From Abyssalbus ytuae (GTDB lineage: Bacteria > Bacteroidota > Bacteroidia > Flavobacteriales > Flavobacteriaceae), in contig NZ_CP094358.1 in the NCBI RefSeq assembly GCF_022807975.1, positions 744,001-808,000 on the forward strand: a stretch of DNA of 64,000 bases, given 5' to 3'. Within the stretch, counting starts at the first letter, position 1, and the number at the start of each line of letters is the position of its first letter. Of this stretch, positions 35,423 to 45,300 are shown piece by piece. The notes below the pieces were generated by a model that saw only the letters and a program-made list of their open reading frames with translations, did not search any database and was not told the origin of the DNA. The translations under genes and the position numbers were made by a program.

Positions 35423-36961
35423 TTATTGTACTGCCTTCAGGGCATCCATAACCCCCCAACCAAAACTGGAATTTTTATTCGGGTATAAATGCGATGAGCT
35501 TATAAGTTTATTTAAAACCTGGGTTCTTGTCCACCCGGGGTGTTCGGCCCAAACAAGAGCTCCAATACCGGCTGCCATTGCAGCAGCTACCGAAGACCCT
35601 CCCACATAATCGGCCTGATTATTATAATAGCCTAAAACCGGTACATGATTATTATTGGCTCTTTCCATAACTATGGCAAAATCTATTTCATTTCCTTCGT
35701 GACAAGTATCACAAACATTATAAACAGAATTCTCTTCAATACCGGTAACCGCAACTGTTTCACTCATCCAGGCAGGAAAAATAACCCCTACAAAATTAGT
35801 AAAACTAGTAGAAGTCCCTCCAGCACAAAAAATAAGCTTCCCCTTACTATATGCATATTTAATTGCGTCTTCAATTCTCCCTACAGATATGATATGTCCC
35901 ATCGACATGGAAATTATATCAACATCACTTCTATCTCCCAATTCGGTAAAAGCCCTTGCCACTCCTTTTTGTTCATGATATCCATCCAATACAACATTGG
36001 ATGCGGCCCTGTATACCACAAAGTTTGAATTGTATGCCACCCCTACAGTTTGCCCTTTGTCATTACGGGGGGCCCCTGCTACCGATGTCATACTGGTTCC
36101 ATGACCACACTTATCATTCACCCCGTCGGTTTCTGTTGACCACGGCCACCACGAATCAACATATACACCTTTTCTTTCTATAGTCCTTCCTGATGAATAT
36201 CCATTATTAAAACTTCCGTTCAACAAACTCTGTTCGGTAGATGCCCCGGTATCAACAATGCCAATTGTAATACCACTTCCGGTACTATGGGACCACGCTT
36301 CATCAATATTATGATAAGCATAAAAATTCCATGGCATTTTGGAATTTGGTACAACGGTTACATAATCTGATGAATTTAAAGACTCTCCTTCCAGTCCGCA
36401 TCCTGAACTCGATGAGGAAGATGCCTGAACTTTTGCAGGTTTAAACTGCTCATTCTGAAAAAGACTGTAGCCGCTGGGCTCCATATATCTGATAGCAAAT
36501 TCACTTCTCAATTCTTTAATCGTTTCCAACTTTTCTACTTTCATGTCAATAATAGTTAAAAACTCATCATCATAAATTAACACGTCTTCTCCTTTTTGTT
36601 GTGCTATTTTATCTTCCATGCTTTTTACAAAAGAGATAATTTTATCTTTTGAAGATTTTTGGGAAGCAGTTCCTTTATTACTATAATCGTTTTTATCAGT
36701 TCCATACCCTATGGTTAAAATATTATCTCCATGTTTCAAGGCACTCCATAATACAAAGTCTGATACATCATTCCAATGGAAATTATCTTCCCGTTGTAAT
36801 ATCTCATTAATTATACGATTAATTTCATCGACTGATAAAGGATCTTTTTGTTCTGAGATTTCCGGTGTATTAATACCGCTTTCCGAGTTTAAATTGTCTT
36901 TAGAACAAGACGTAATGAATAGTGCAGACACTACAGCTACACCGCATACAAGTTTCCTCAT
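35423..36961 (-). CDS. Secreted S8 serine peptidase (lipoprotein)
   Basis: 512 residues. Lipoprotein signal with Cys19 (FITSCSKD), a prodomain-like region to about residue 200, a short serine-rich linker (SSSSSGCG), then an S8 domain. The triad is Asp in GIVDTGAS, His in CGHGTSMTSVAG and Ser in GGSSVAAAMAAG. Probably surface-exposed and self-processed. It is not closely similar by eye to the cytoplasmic subtilase at 27.7 kb. Confidence 0.92.
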   Translation of the reverse strand: MRKLVCGVAVVSALFITSCSKDNLNSESGINTPEISEQKDPLSVDEINRIINEILQREDNFHWNDVSDFVLWSALKHGDNILTIGYGTDKNDYSNKGTASQKSSKDKIISFVKSMEDKIAQQKGEDVLIYDDEFLTIIDMKVEKLETIKELRSEFAIRYMEPSGYSLFQNEQFKPAKVQASSSSSSGCGLEGESLNSSDYVTVVPNSKMPWNFYAYHNIDEAWSHSTGSGITIGIVDTGASTEQSLLNGSFNNGYSSGRTIERKGVYVDSWWPWSTETDGVNDKCGHGTSMTSVAGAPRNDKGQTVGVAYNSNFVVYRAASNVVLDGYHEQKGVARAFTELGDRSDVDIISMSMGHIISVGRIEDAIKYAYSKGKLIFCAGGTSTSFTNFVGVIFPAWMSETVAVTGIEENSVYNVCDTCHEGNEIDFAIVMERANNNHVPVLGYYNNQADYVGGSSVAAAMAAGIGALVWAEHPGWTRTQVLNKLISSSHLYPNKNSSFGWGVMDALKAVQ

Positions 36962-37018
36962 GATTAATATTAGTTATTTAGTTATCAAACTAAATATATA
37001 ACAATTTGATAATTTTAC

Positions 37019-37561
37019 CTATGTTTTTTTATGAATTTGATAAAAAACATAACCAATAATTAATCCGACGACAGTGCCTACAAAAATATCGGAAGGATAA
37101 TGTGCCCCCAGGTACATCCTGCTGAAGCTAAACAAAACAGGCCACGCATAAATGAGATAAATCCATTTATATTTAAATCGAAGGCAAAGTACTGCAAAAG
37201 TGGTAATTGCAAAAGAATTGGAAGCATGACCGGAAAAAAAACTGTAATCATTTGCAGTATAAACAGCTCTTAAAATTCCTTCAAGATCGGGATTGTTTAA
37301 GGGCCTGGCACGGGTTATTGCCTCTTTGGTAATAATAACCAAAACATTTACCACAATTACGGAAAAGAAAGATAATAAAACAGAATGTTGTGCTTTTGGC
37401 CTGTGGTAAGCTCTAAAAAAAAGAAAAATAATTAAACCGTACAGGGGAATCCATGTGTAGATGGAAGTTATAACCCTCCAAAATGGATCAAACCTGTCAT
37501 CACCAATATTATTTAAAAATATAAGGATATCTCTATCCAGTTGATATAACTTTTCAAGCAT
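37019..37561 (-). CDS. PAP2-family membrane phosphatase
   Basis: 180 residues, about five membrane helices. Phosphatase signature in three parts: KEAITRARP (K-x6-RP), FFSGHASNSF (SGH) and SRMYLGAHYPSDI (SR-x5-H-x3-D). Probably acts on undecaprenyl diphosphate or another lipid phosphate. Starts directly after tatA with no gap. Confidence 0.93.
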   Translation of the reverse strand: MLEKLYQLDRDILIFLNNIGDDRFDPFWRVITSIYTWIPLYGLIIFLFFRAYHRPKAQHSVLLSFFSVIVVNVLVIITKEAITRARPLNNPDLEGILRAVYTANDYSFFSGHASNSFAITTFAVLCLRFKYKWIYLIYAWPVLFSFSRMYLGAHYPSDIFVGTVVGLIIGYVFYQIHKKT

Positions 37562-37843
37562 TTAAATTTTACGTTTTACTGACCCCGTAAATTCATCAAT
37601 ATCATCTTTCACTTTATTAATTTCATCTTTAATTTCTTTTGTGAAATCAGTATCTAATCCCTGTTTTTCGGCACTTCTTTGAATTTCAGCTTTTACTTCA
37701 TTAGTGGCATCCTTAAGCTGTCGCATACCTTTCCCTAATCCTCTTGCTATTTCAGGGATTTTATCGGCTCCAAAAACCATTACCACTATAAATAGTATAA
37801 AAACTATCTCAGGTCCGCTAATGAATAAAAAAATATTTTTCAT
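37562..37843 (-). CDS. tatA: Twin-arginine translocase TatA/E-type subunit
   Basis: 93 residues from the ATG at 37841-37843; a TTG three codons upstream is also in frame. One membrane helix (PEIVFILFIVVMVFGADKIPEIARGLGKGMRQL) is followed by an amphipathic helix and a charged tail, the standard TatA plan. Forms the translocation pore with TatC, which is not in the window. A -7 box lies just 6 bp upstream, so the message may be almost leaderless. Confidence 0.9.
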   Translation of the reverse strand: MKNIFLFISGPEIVFILFIVVMVFGADKIPEIARGLGKGMRQLKDATNEVKAEIQRSAEKQGLDTDFTKEIKDEINKVKDDIDEFTGSVKRKI

Positions 37844-37849
37844 AAACCA

Positions 37850-37857
37850 CAAATATA
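37850..37857 (-). promoter_or_regulatory. Putative -7 box (TATATTTG) for tatA-PAP2
   Basis: TAnnTTTG match on the minus strand, 6 bp from the chosen tatA ATG. If used, transcription would begin at or near the start codon. Confidence 0.35.
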
Positions 37858-37881
37858 ATGAAGATTAGTACGATGTTAAAT

Positions 37882-37912
37882 AAAAATTCCCGTAACATTA
37901 CGGGAATTTTTA
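37882..37912 (-). terminator. Terminator after gpmI
   Basis: AAAATTCCCGTAA / TTACGGGAATTTT perfect inverted repeat with flanking A and T runs, downstream of gpmI and upstream of tatA. Confidence 0.75.
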
Positions 37913-37933
37913 TAAATTAACAATATATTATAT

Positions 37934-39451
37934 TTATACCAATGGCTTTTGTGTCATTACTTCGGGCTGTCCTATTCCTATTAGTTTTAATACAGTAGGA
38001 GCAATATCGCCAAGTATTCCATCTTTAATAGCAGTAATATCATTATCTACCAGAATTACCGGAACCGGATTGGTAGTATGTGCCGTATTTGGTGATCCGT
38101 CAGGATTAATCATAGTATCACAATTACCATGATCGGCAATTACTATAGAAGTATACCCGTTATTTAATGCTGTTGTTACTACACTTTTTGCACAATCATC
38201 AACAGCTTCACAGGCCTTAATTGCAGCTTCCATAATGCCCGTATGACCAACCATATCCGGATTTGCAAAATTTAAGCAAATAAAGTCTGCTTCTCTTTTC
38301 TCCAGCTCCGGAATAATTGCATCCCTTATATCGTAGGCACTCATTTCGGGTTGTAAATCGTACGTAGCAACCTTTGGCGAAGGACAAAGAATTCTTTTTT
38401 CCCCTTCAAAGGGTTCTTCCCTTCCTCCGTTAAAAAAGAAAGTTACATGTGGATATTTTTCTGTTTCGGCTATACGGATCTGTTTTTTTCCTGCCCTGGC
38501 CAGTACTTCACCTAAAGTGTCTTTAATATTTTCTTTATCATAGATTACATGAACCCCCTTAAATGAATCATCATAATTTGTCATGGTTACATAATACAAA
38601 TTAAGTTTGTGCATATTTTGTTCATGAAAATCCTGTTGTGACAGAGCCTGGGTAAGCTGTCTGCCCCTGTCTGTTCTGAAGTTGAAAAAAACAACAACAT
38701 CTCCGTCTTTTATTTTTGCTATAGGTGCTCCGTTTTCATTTACTCCCACAATAGGTTTAATAAATTCATCGGTAACACCTTCATTATAACTTTCCTCAAT
38801 AGCTTCTTCAAAGTTCTTTGTTGGTTTGCCTTCTCCATTTACCATTAGATCATAGGCCAGTTTTACCCTTTCCCATCTTTTATCCCTGTCCATTGCATAA
38901 TACCTCCCTATAATTGATGCAAGCTTAACATTACTTCCCTCTAAATGATCATTAAGTTGTTTTACAAAACCTTTTCCACTTTTCGGATCAACATCACGAC
39001 CATCAGTAAATGCATGAATAAAAACATTTTTTAATCCGAAATTATCCGAAGCATCTACTAATCCTGACAAATGATCAATATGAGAATGAACGCCACCGTT
39101 GCTTAATAATCCTAAAAAATGTAAATCTTTGTTATTTTGCCGGGCATAATTAAAAGCATCTTTTAAAACCTTCTCCCCGGACAAAGATTCGTTTTTTACT
39201 GCCATGTTAATTTTAGCCAAATCCTGATATACAATTCTGCCTGCGCCCAAATTCATATGTCCTACTTCACTATTCCCCATTTGCCCTTCCGGCAGGCCTA
39301 CATTCATCCCATCCGTTAGTAAACTGGCATTTGGATATTTTTTGTAAAGTGAATCGATAAAAGGAGTATTGGCATTGTCAATTGCTGACACTTTAGGGTC
39401 GGGTGATTTACCCCAACCATCTAAAATCATTAATAAAACTTTTTTATTCAT
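37934..39451 (-). CDS. gpmI: 2,3-bisphosphoglycerate-independent phosphoglycerate mutase
   Basis: Interconverts 3- and 2-phosphoglycerate in glycolysis, manganese-dependent. 505 residues. Catalytic Ser61 in GQMGNSEVGHMNLG; metal sites LMILDGWG, NGGVHSHIDH, FANPDMVGHTG and VIADHGNCD. Has its own promoter with both -7 and -33 elements. Confidence 0.97.
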   Translation of the reverse strand: MNKKVLLMILDGWGKSPDPKVSAIDNANTPFIDSLYKKYPNASLLTDGMNVGLPEGQMGNSEVGHMNLGAGRIVYQDLAKINMAVKNESLSGEKVLKDAFNYARQNNKDLHFLGLLSNGGVHSHIDHLSGLVDASDNFGLKNVFIHAFTDGRDVDPKSGKGFVKQLNDHLEGSNVKLASIIGRYYAMDRDKRWERVKLAYDLMVNGEGKPTKNFEEAIEESYNEGVTDEFIKPIVGVNENGAPIAKIKDGDVVVFFNFRTDRGRQLTQALSQQDFHEQNMHKLNLYYVTMTNYDDSFKGVHVIYDKENIKDTLGEVLARAGKKQIRIAETEKYPHVTFFFNGGREEPFEGEKRILCPSPKVATYDLQPEMSAYDIRDAIIPELEKREADFICLNFANPDMVGHTGIMEAAIKACEAVDDCAKSVVTTALNNGYTSIVIADHGNCDTMINPDGSPNTAHTTNPVPVILVDNDITAIKDGILGDIAPTVLKLIGIGQPEVMTQKPLV

Positions 39452-39469
39452 ATCTATTAAATTCTATAT

Positions 39470-39496
39470 CAAAGATACTACTCTAGTATTTATCAA
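39470..39496 (-). promoter_or_regulatory. Putative gpmI promoter (-33 TTG, -7 TATCTTTG)
   Basis: Minus strand: TTG at 39494-39496, 16-bp spacer, TATCTTTG at 39470-39477, then 18 bp to the ATG. Fits the Bacteroidota consensus well. Confidence 0.55.
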
Positions 39497-39690
39497 AAAA
39501 GAAAATCGAGACATCATTTTTAAAATGGATTTCTCAATTTAATAACCTTTTAGATACATGTTTTTGAAAAATTTTTAATAAATTGCACTAAAAATTGAGA
39601 AACCGTTAAATAAACGTTAAATGAAGAATCTAGTGAAACAATTTTCAAAAATATGCGTCTTTATATTATAACTTAATTAAATCATCAATC

Positions 39691-40122
39691 ATGAAAAAAT
39701 TATCATTAATTATTTTAACTATGAAAAATTTACCATTTATTGTTTTATTATTCGCAGGAGCAATTACTGCTAATGCTAATTTTAATAGTAACGAACTTAA
39801 ACTTTCTAAAGAAGTAACAACTACCGAAGTAATCAAACGGGCAAATGTTTCTCCGTTTTGCATGGCTATTGTAAAAGGAGATTTTGAAACTGTTAAAAAA
39901 CTTATTGATATGGGAGCCGACATTGATGCTAAATCAAACGGATTAACTCCATTAATGTATGCTGCAAAATTTAACCGTACAGACATACTTGAACTTTTAA
40001 TTTCTAAAGGGGCAAACCTAAAAGCAAGAGACTCTAAAAAGGGTTATACAGCTTTAAAATTTGCCGAACTATCTAATGCTACAGAAGCCAAAGAAATTTT
40101 GGAAAGAGCATTGAATGCTTAA
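39691..40122 (+). CDS. Exported ankyrin-repeat protein
   Basis: 143 residues. N-terminal signal (NLPFIVLLFAGAITANA; an inner ATG at codon 11 is an alternative start), then two to three ankyrin repeats (SPFCMAIVKGDFETVKKLIDMGADID, GLTPLMYAAKFNRTDILELLISKGANLKA, GYTALKFAELSN). Likely a periplasmic protein-binding module; partner unknown. Confidence 0.85.
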   Translation: MKKLSLIILTMKNLPFIVLLFAGAITANANFNSNELKLSKEVTTTEVIKRANVSPFCMAIVKGDFETVKKLIDMGADIDAKSNGLTPLMYAAKFNRTDILELLISKGANLKARDSKKGYTALKFAELSNATEAKEILERALNA

Positions 40123-40158
40123 GCAGACTTTGTTCTCGTTTTATAATTATGAATTACA

Positions 40159-40186
40159 AAAAATCCCGTAGTAACGGGATTTTTTA
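40159..40186 (+). terminator. Terminator after the ankyrin gene
   Basis: AAATCCCGT / ACGGGATTT stem with 3-nt loop and a T-rich tail. Confidence 0.75.
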
Positions 40187-40298
40187 TTTTTATCATCGTA
40201 GTTAATTCTAACAAAGATCGATCGGATAAAGATTATTCCGACAATTATATACTAACGGTTTTAATTTTTAATAGAGAAACGTTTATTAAAAATTTATT

Positions 40299-41078
40299 TT
40301 ATACTTTTCCTCTGTATTTAATAATAGATTCTTTTATTTTTCCAATCCTGTTTTCGGGATCGGGATGTGTACTTTGAAATTCCGGTACCCTGTTTGGCCC
40401 TGCAGCAGATTTCAAAATTTCCATCACCCCTATCATTTCTTCGGGGTTATAGCCTGCCCTTATCATGAATCTCACTCCTAAATCATCGCTTTCAAGTTCA
40501 TCATCCCTACCATATTTCATATTAATTACATTTGCAATTACTGTGGCCATTTGTGTAGCTGCCCCACTTTCACTTCCTACTGCAACCCCACTTAAAATTC
40601 CCTGAGTTAAACCCTGTTTTGATATCCTGTCGGCTGAATGTCTCCCAATTACATGGCCTATTTCATGACCTAATACTCCGGCCAGTTGATCTTCGTTTTC
40701 TAATTTAGAAAAAAGTGCGTATGTAATAAATACTTGTCCTCCCGGTAAGGCAAATGCATTAATGGTCTGTTCATCAGCCAAAAGATGAAACTCATATCTG
40801 TATGGAGTTTCTCTTGCAATGCTGTTATTAACAAGCTTTTTTCCAACCGCATCTACCAATGCCTGGTAACGGCTATCAGGATGTAACCCCCCGTGTTGTG
40901 CAGCCATTTCAGGAGCACTTTGTAATCCTATAGTTATTTCTTCATCGGGTGAAAGTGTAATGTGCTGCTCTTTACCTGTATACGGGTTAGTATCTGCTGA
41001 AGAACAATATTTTACCAGAGCAAACAATATTATACCAGCTGCGATAATTAACCTCAATTTACTACTTCCTCGTCTCAT
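40299..41078 (-). CDS. M48-family zinc metallopeptidase
   Basis: 259 residues, N-terminal membrane or lipoprotein-like signal (LIIAAGIILFALVKYC). Zinc site HEIGH in GVLGHEIGHVIGRH and the third ligand Glu in ESDDLGVRFM; FALPGGQVFITYALF and STHPDPENRI are typical of the BepA/LoiP-like group that performs outer-membrane protein quality control. Confidence 0.93.
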   Translation of the reverse strand: MRRGSSKLRLIIAAGIILFALVKYCSSADTNPYTGKEQHITLSPDEEITIGLQSAPEMAAQHGGLHPDSRYQALVDAVGKKLVNNSIARETPYRYEFHLLADEQTINAFALPGGQVFITYALFSKLENEDQLAGVLGHEIGHVIGRHSADRISKQGLTQGILSGVAVGSESGAATQMATVIANVINMKYGRDDELESDDLGVRFMIRAGYNPEEMIGVMEILKSAAGPNRVPEFQSTHPDPENRIGKIKESIIKYRGKV

Positions 41079-41120
41079 CTATATTTATTTTAATGTGGTG
41101 ATTATTAAATTTATAAAAAC

Positions 41121-41825
41121 CTAAAAAAGCGCAGGGTTAATATCTGAAATATTTTGAAGAATATAATTGTTTAAAAACCCATCTGTAAAATATTCGATAC
41201 CCGGTAGTTTTTCTTCGAGCAAAATCTCCTTTAAAGATAGTCCTTTATATGCCTTTAACATTTTTTTGGAAACAGGTGCATAACTATAATGCCAGGGTTC
41301 GTATTTAAACCCTTTCCGGTTAGCATTATTGGTATAAACGATATAAAAACCATATTTGTTTGCATTCTTATCCAACCATTCCTTTAATTTACAAAACGGG
41401 CCATTACCATGAAATTTCTCTGGAACAAGGACATCTCCACTATATGTTGCATTTTCATCAATAATATCTATATCTGTACCCCAATGATGCCGGGATGTTC
41501 CGGGAATAGTAGAATATTCTATTATTTTTTGTATCGCTTGTTCAGGGATCAGACCTTGAGAAATATATCGTTCATACTTTCTTTTCCAAATATTTTTTTG
41601 CTTTTCAAAATCTCTGTAACCAGATACTATTTTAATATGAATATTTTTCTTTTTAGCATCTTCCTGCATTCTTAAAAAAGCCTTATAAGCTTCAGGTTGC
41701 AGGTACATGTTTTCCTTTATCAAAAGGGCATTTCCTTTACCGATTAACTGATTTTTTGTAAATTCCTGTGCATTTACATTCATGGCCATTATAAAAAATA
41801 AGAAAAATATACTTCTTAAAATCAT
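41121..41825 (-). CDS. VanY-type D-alanyl-D-alanine carboxypeptidase (M15)
   Basis: About 234 residues from the ATG at 41823-41825, which opens a clean signal peptide (LRSIFFLFFIMAMNVNAQ); the frame runs on upstream into the acetyltransferase gene. Zinc and catalytic residues: SGYRDFEKQ, SRHHWGTDIDI (His and Asp ligands) and EPWHYSY. Trims peptidoglycan stem peptides. It starts 1 bp after the acetyltransferase stop. Confidence 0.92.
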   Translation of the reverse strand: MILRSIFFLFFIMAMNVNAQEFTKNQLIGKGNALLIKENMYLQPEAYKAFLRMQEDAKKKNIHIKIVSGYRDFEKQKNIWKRKYERYISQGLIPEQAIQKIIEYSTIPGTSRHHWGTDIDIIDENATYSGDVLVPEKFHGNGPFCKLKEWLDKNANKYGFYIVYTNNANRKGFKYEPWHYSYAPVSKKMLKAYKGLSLKEILLEEKLPGIEYFTDGFLNNYILQNISDINPALF

Positions 41826-41826
41826 T

Positions 41827-42264
41827 CTATAAATATTTACACATTCTATAGTGAGGCCCAAAAACCGGTACTTCAAATTCATCACTTACTATTTTATATC
41901 CCAAACTATTGTAAAACCGGACAGCCTTTTTTCGGGCATTCATCCATATTCCATTTCCTTTTTTTTCTACAACTATTTTTTCTGCATGAAGTACAAGTTT
42001 TTTACCAATTCCTGTTTTTTGATAATCTCCTAATACTGCCATACCCCTTAACTGAAAACTCGCTTCACCCTGAAAAAACTCTAAAGGATTTTCAATAATT
42101 GTAACTGTCCCCACTTGTTTTTCATTTAAAAAAGCTCCTAAATGAAAAGTAGAAACAAAGTCATCTTCCTCAAATTTACAAGTATCAAAAGGCATTCCTT
42201 TTCTTAAGACAGGGTGCCTGACTAAATGAGATTCTGCAGATGTAATAATTCTTATTGATATCAA
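41827..42264 (-). CDS. GNAT-family N-acetyltransferase
   Basis: 145 residues; acetyl-CoA-binding stretch LRGMAVLGDYQKTGIGKKLVLHAE and the C-terminal NARKKAVRFYNSLGYKIVSDEF. Substrate unknown. First gene of a two-gene unit with the carboxypeptidase. Confidence 0.9.
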   Translation of the reverse strand: MISIRIITSAESHLVRHPVLRKGMPFDTCKFEEDDFVSTFHLGAFLNEKQVGTVTIIENPLEFFQGEASFQLRGMAVLGDYQKTGIGKKLVLHAEKIVVEKKGNGIWMNARKKAVRFYNSLGYKIVSDEFEVPVFGPHYRMCKYL

Positions 42265-42321
42265 TTTCTAAAATTTAATCAATAAAATTAACTACAAATT
42301 TCATTTTAAAAAAGCAGAAAA

Positions 42322-42351
42322 TAAAAAAGTGACCGGTTATAAACCGGCCAC
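42322..42351 (-). terminator. Terminator after the collagen-like gene
   Basis: Minus-strand hairpin GTGGCCGGTT / AACCGGTCAC (9 of 10 pairs), 3-nt loop, followed by TTTTTTA. Confidence 0.8.
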
Positions 42352-42375
42352 CTATATAAAATTTAGTACTTTCCC

Positions 42376-45300
42376 TTAATAAATAACTGTGAAATAGAAT
42401 CCGGCATCAACAAGGTTATTTCCATAATGATATGTTTCTACCACAAATGATCTCGCAGATTGTTGAGACACATTACAGTTGGTTCCCGGGTTCCAGGATT
42501 GATTACCATTTTTTATACCGGTAAGCTGGATAATATAGTTCGATGTGGCTACAGATGTGTTTAGCGTAATTTTGTAAACTCCTGTTCCGGTTTTAGTCAC
42601 AGTAGCACCCATTATGGCGTCTGTATTTCCATTTGATCTTACTTTACCATACGATATAATTCCACCTGTCGGAGCAGGAGCAGTAATTAGTGATGAAGCA
42701 GAAAGGTCATACCCATCGGCAGTGGCCGTAATAGTAACAGAGCCATCTGTTGAGGATAATGAGGGCATAGGGCCTGTTTCTCCCTGGTCACCTTTATCTC
42801 CCTGAAGACCCTGAATTCCTTGTTCACCCTGGGGGCCGGTTAAACCTATCGGACCTTGCGGCCCAACTTCTCCCTGATCACCTTTATCTCCCTGAAGACC
42901 TTGAATACCTTGTTCACCCTGGGAGCCGGTTAAACCTATCGGACCTTGAGGACCAACTTCTCCCTGATCTCCTTTTTCTCCTTTTTCTCCCTGAAGACCC
43001 TGAATACCTTGTTCACCCTGAGGGCCGGTTAAGCCTATCGGACCTTGAGGACCAACTTCTCCCTGATCGCCCTTATCTCCTTTGTCTCCCTCAGGACCCT
43101 GAATTCCTTGTTCACCCTGGGGACCGGTTAGTCCTGTCGAACCTTGCGGACCAACTTCTCCCTGATCTCCTTTTTCTCCTTTTTCTCCCTGAAGACCTTG
43201 AATTCCTTGTTCACCCTGGGGACCGGTTAAACCTATCGGACCTTGAGGGCCGGTTTCTCCCTGGTCACCTTTATCTCCTTTTTCTCCCTGAGGACCCTGG
43301 ATTCCTTGTTCACCTTGGGGGCCGGTTAAGCCTATCGGACCTTGGGGACCAACTTCTCCCTGATCTCCTTTTTCTCCTTTGTCGCCTTTTTCTCCCTGAA
43401 GACCTTGAATACCTTGTTCACCCTGGGAGCCGGTTAAACCTATCGGGCCCTGAGGGCCTATTTCTCCCTGAAGACCTTGGATTCCTTGTTCACCCTGGGG
43501 GCCGGTTAAACCTATCGGACCTTGAGGACCAACTTCTCCCTGATCTCCTTTTTCTCCTTTTTCTCCCTGAAGACCCTGAATACCTTGTTCACCCTGAGGG
43601 CCGGTTAAGCCTATCGGACCTTGAGGACCAACTTCTCCCTGATCGCCCTTATCTCCTTTGTCTCCCTCAGGACCCTGAATTCCTTGTTCACCCTGGGGAC
43701 CGGTTAGTCCTGTCGAACCTTGCGGACCAACTTCTCCCTGATCTCCTTTTTCTCCTTTATCTCCCTGAAGACCTTGGATTCCTTGTTCACCCTGGGGGCC
43801 GGTTAAACCTATCGGACCTTGCGGACCAACTTCTCCCTGATCTCCTTTTTCTCCTTTTTCTCCCTGAAGACCTTGAATCCCTTGTTCACCCTGGGGGCCG
43901 GTTAGTCCTGTCGGACCTTGCGGACCAACTTCTCCCTGATCTCCTTTTTCTCCTTTATCTCCCTGAAGACCTTGGATTCCTTGTTCACCCTGGGGGCCGG
44001 TTAATCCTATCGGGCCTTGAAGGCCTGTTTCTCCCTGGTCACCTTTTTCTCCCTGAAGACCTTGAACCCCTTGTTCACCCTGTGGGCCGGTTAGTCCTAT
44101 CGGACCTTGGGGACCAACTTCTCCCTGATCTCCTTTTTCTCCTTTGTCGCCTTTTTCTCCCTGAAGACCTTGTTCACCCTGGGGGCCGGTTAAGCCTATC
44201 GGACCTTGGGGACCAACTTCTCCCTGATCTCCTTTATCTCCTTTGTCACCTTTATCTCCCTGAGGACCCTGCATACCTTGTTCACCCTGAGGACCGGTTA
44301 AACCTATCGGACCTTGCGGACCAACTTCTCCCTGATCTCCTTTATCTCCTTTGTCACCTTTATCTCCCTGAAGACCCTGGATTCCTTGTTCACCCTGGGG
44401 GCCGGTTAAACCTATCGGGCCTTGAGGACCAACTTCTCCCTGGTCGCCTTTTTCTCCTTTGTCTCCCTCAGGACCCTGAATTCCTTGTTCACCCTGGGGA
44501 CCGGTTAAACCTATCGGACCTTGCGGACCAACTTCTCCCTGGGGACCCTGGATTCCTTGTTCACCTTGGGGGCCGGTTAAGCCTATCGGGCCTTGGGGAC
44601 CAACTTCTCCCTGATCTCCTTTTTCTCCTTTTTCTCCCTGAAGACCTTGAATACCTTGTTCACCCTGGGGGCCGGTTAGTCCTGTTGGACCTTGCGGACC
44701 AACTTCTCCTTGGTCTCCTTTATCTCCTTTGTCACCTTTATCTCCCTGAAGACCTTGGATTCCTTGTTCACCTTGGGGGCCGGTTAAGCCTATCGGACCT
44801 TGAGGACCAACTTCTCCTTGGTCTCCTTTATCTCCCTGAAGACCTTGGATTCCTTGTTCACCTTGGGGGCCGGTTAAGCCTATCGGACCTTGAGGACCAG
44901 TTTCTCCCTGGTCACCTTTTTCTCCTTTGTCGCCTTTTTCTCCCTGAAGACCCTGGATTCCTTGTTCACCCTGGGGGCCGGTTAAGCCTATCGGACCTTG
45001 GGGACCAACTTCTCCCTGATCTCCTTTTTCTCCTTTGTCGCCTTTTTCTCCCTGAAGACCTTGAATACCTTGTTCACCCTGGGGGCCGGTTAAACCTATC
45101 GGACCTTGGGGACCAACTTCTCCCTGATCTCCTTTTTCTCCTTTGTCGCCTTTTTCTCCCTGAAGACCCTGAATTCCTTGTTCACCCTGGGGGCCGGTTA
45201 AACCTATCGGGCCTTGGGGACCAACTTCTCCCTGATCTCCTTTATCTCCTTTTTCTCCTTTTTCTCCCTGAAGACCCTGAATACCTTGTTCACCCTGAGG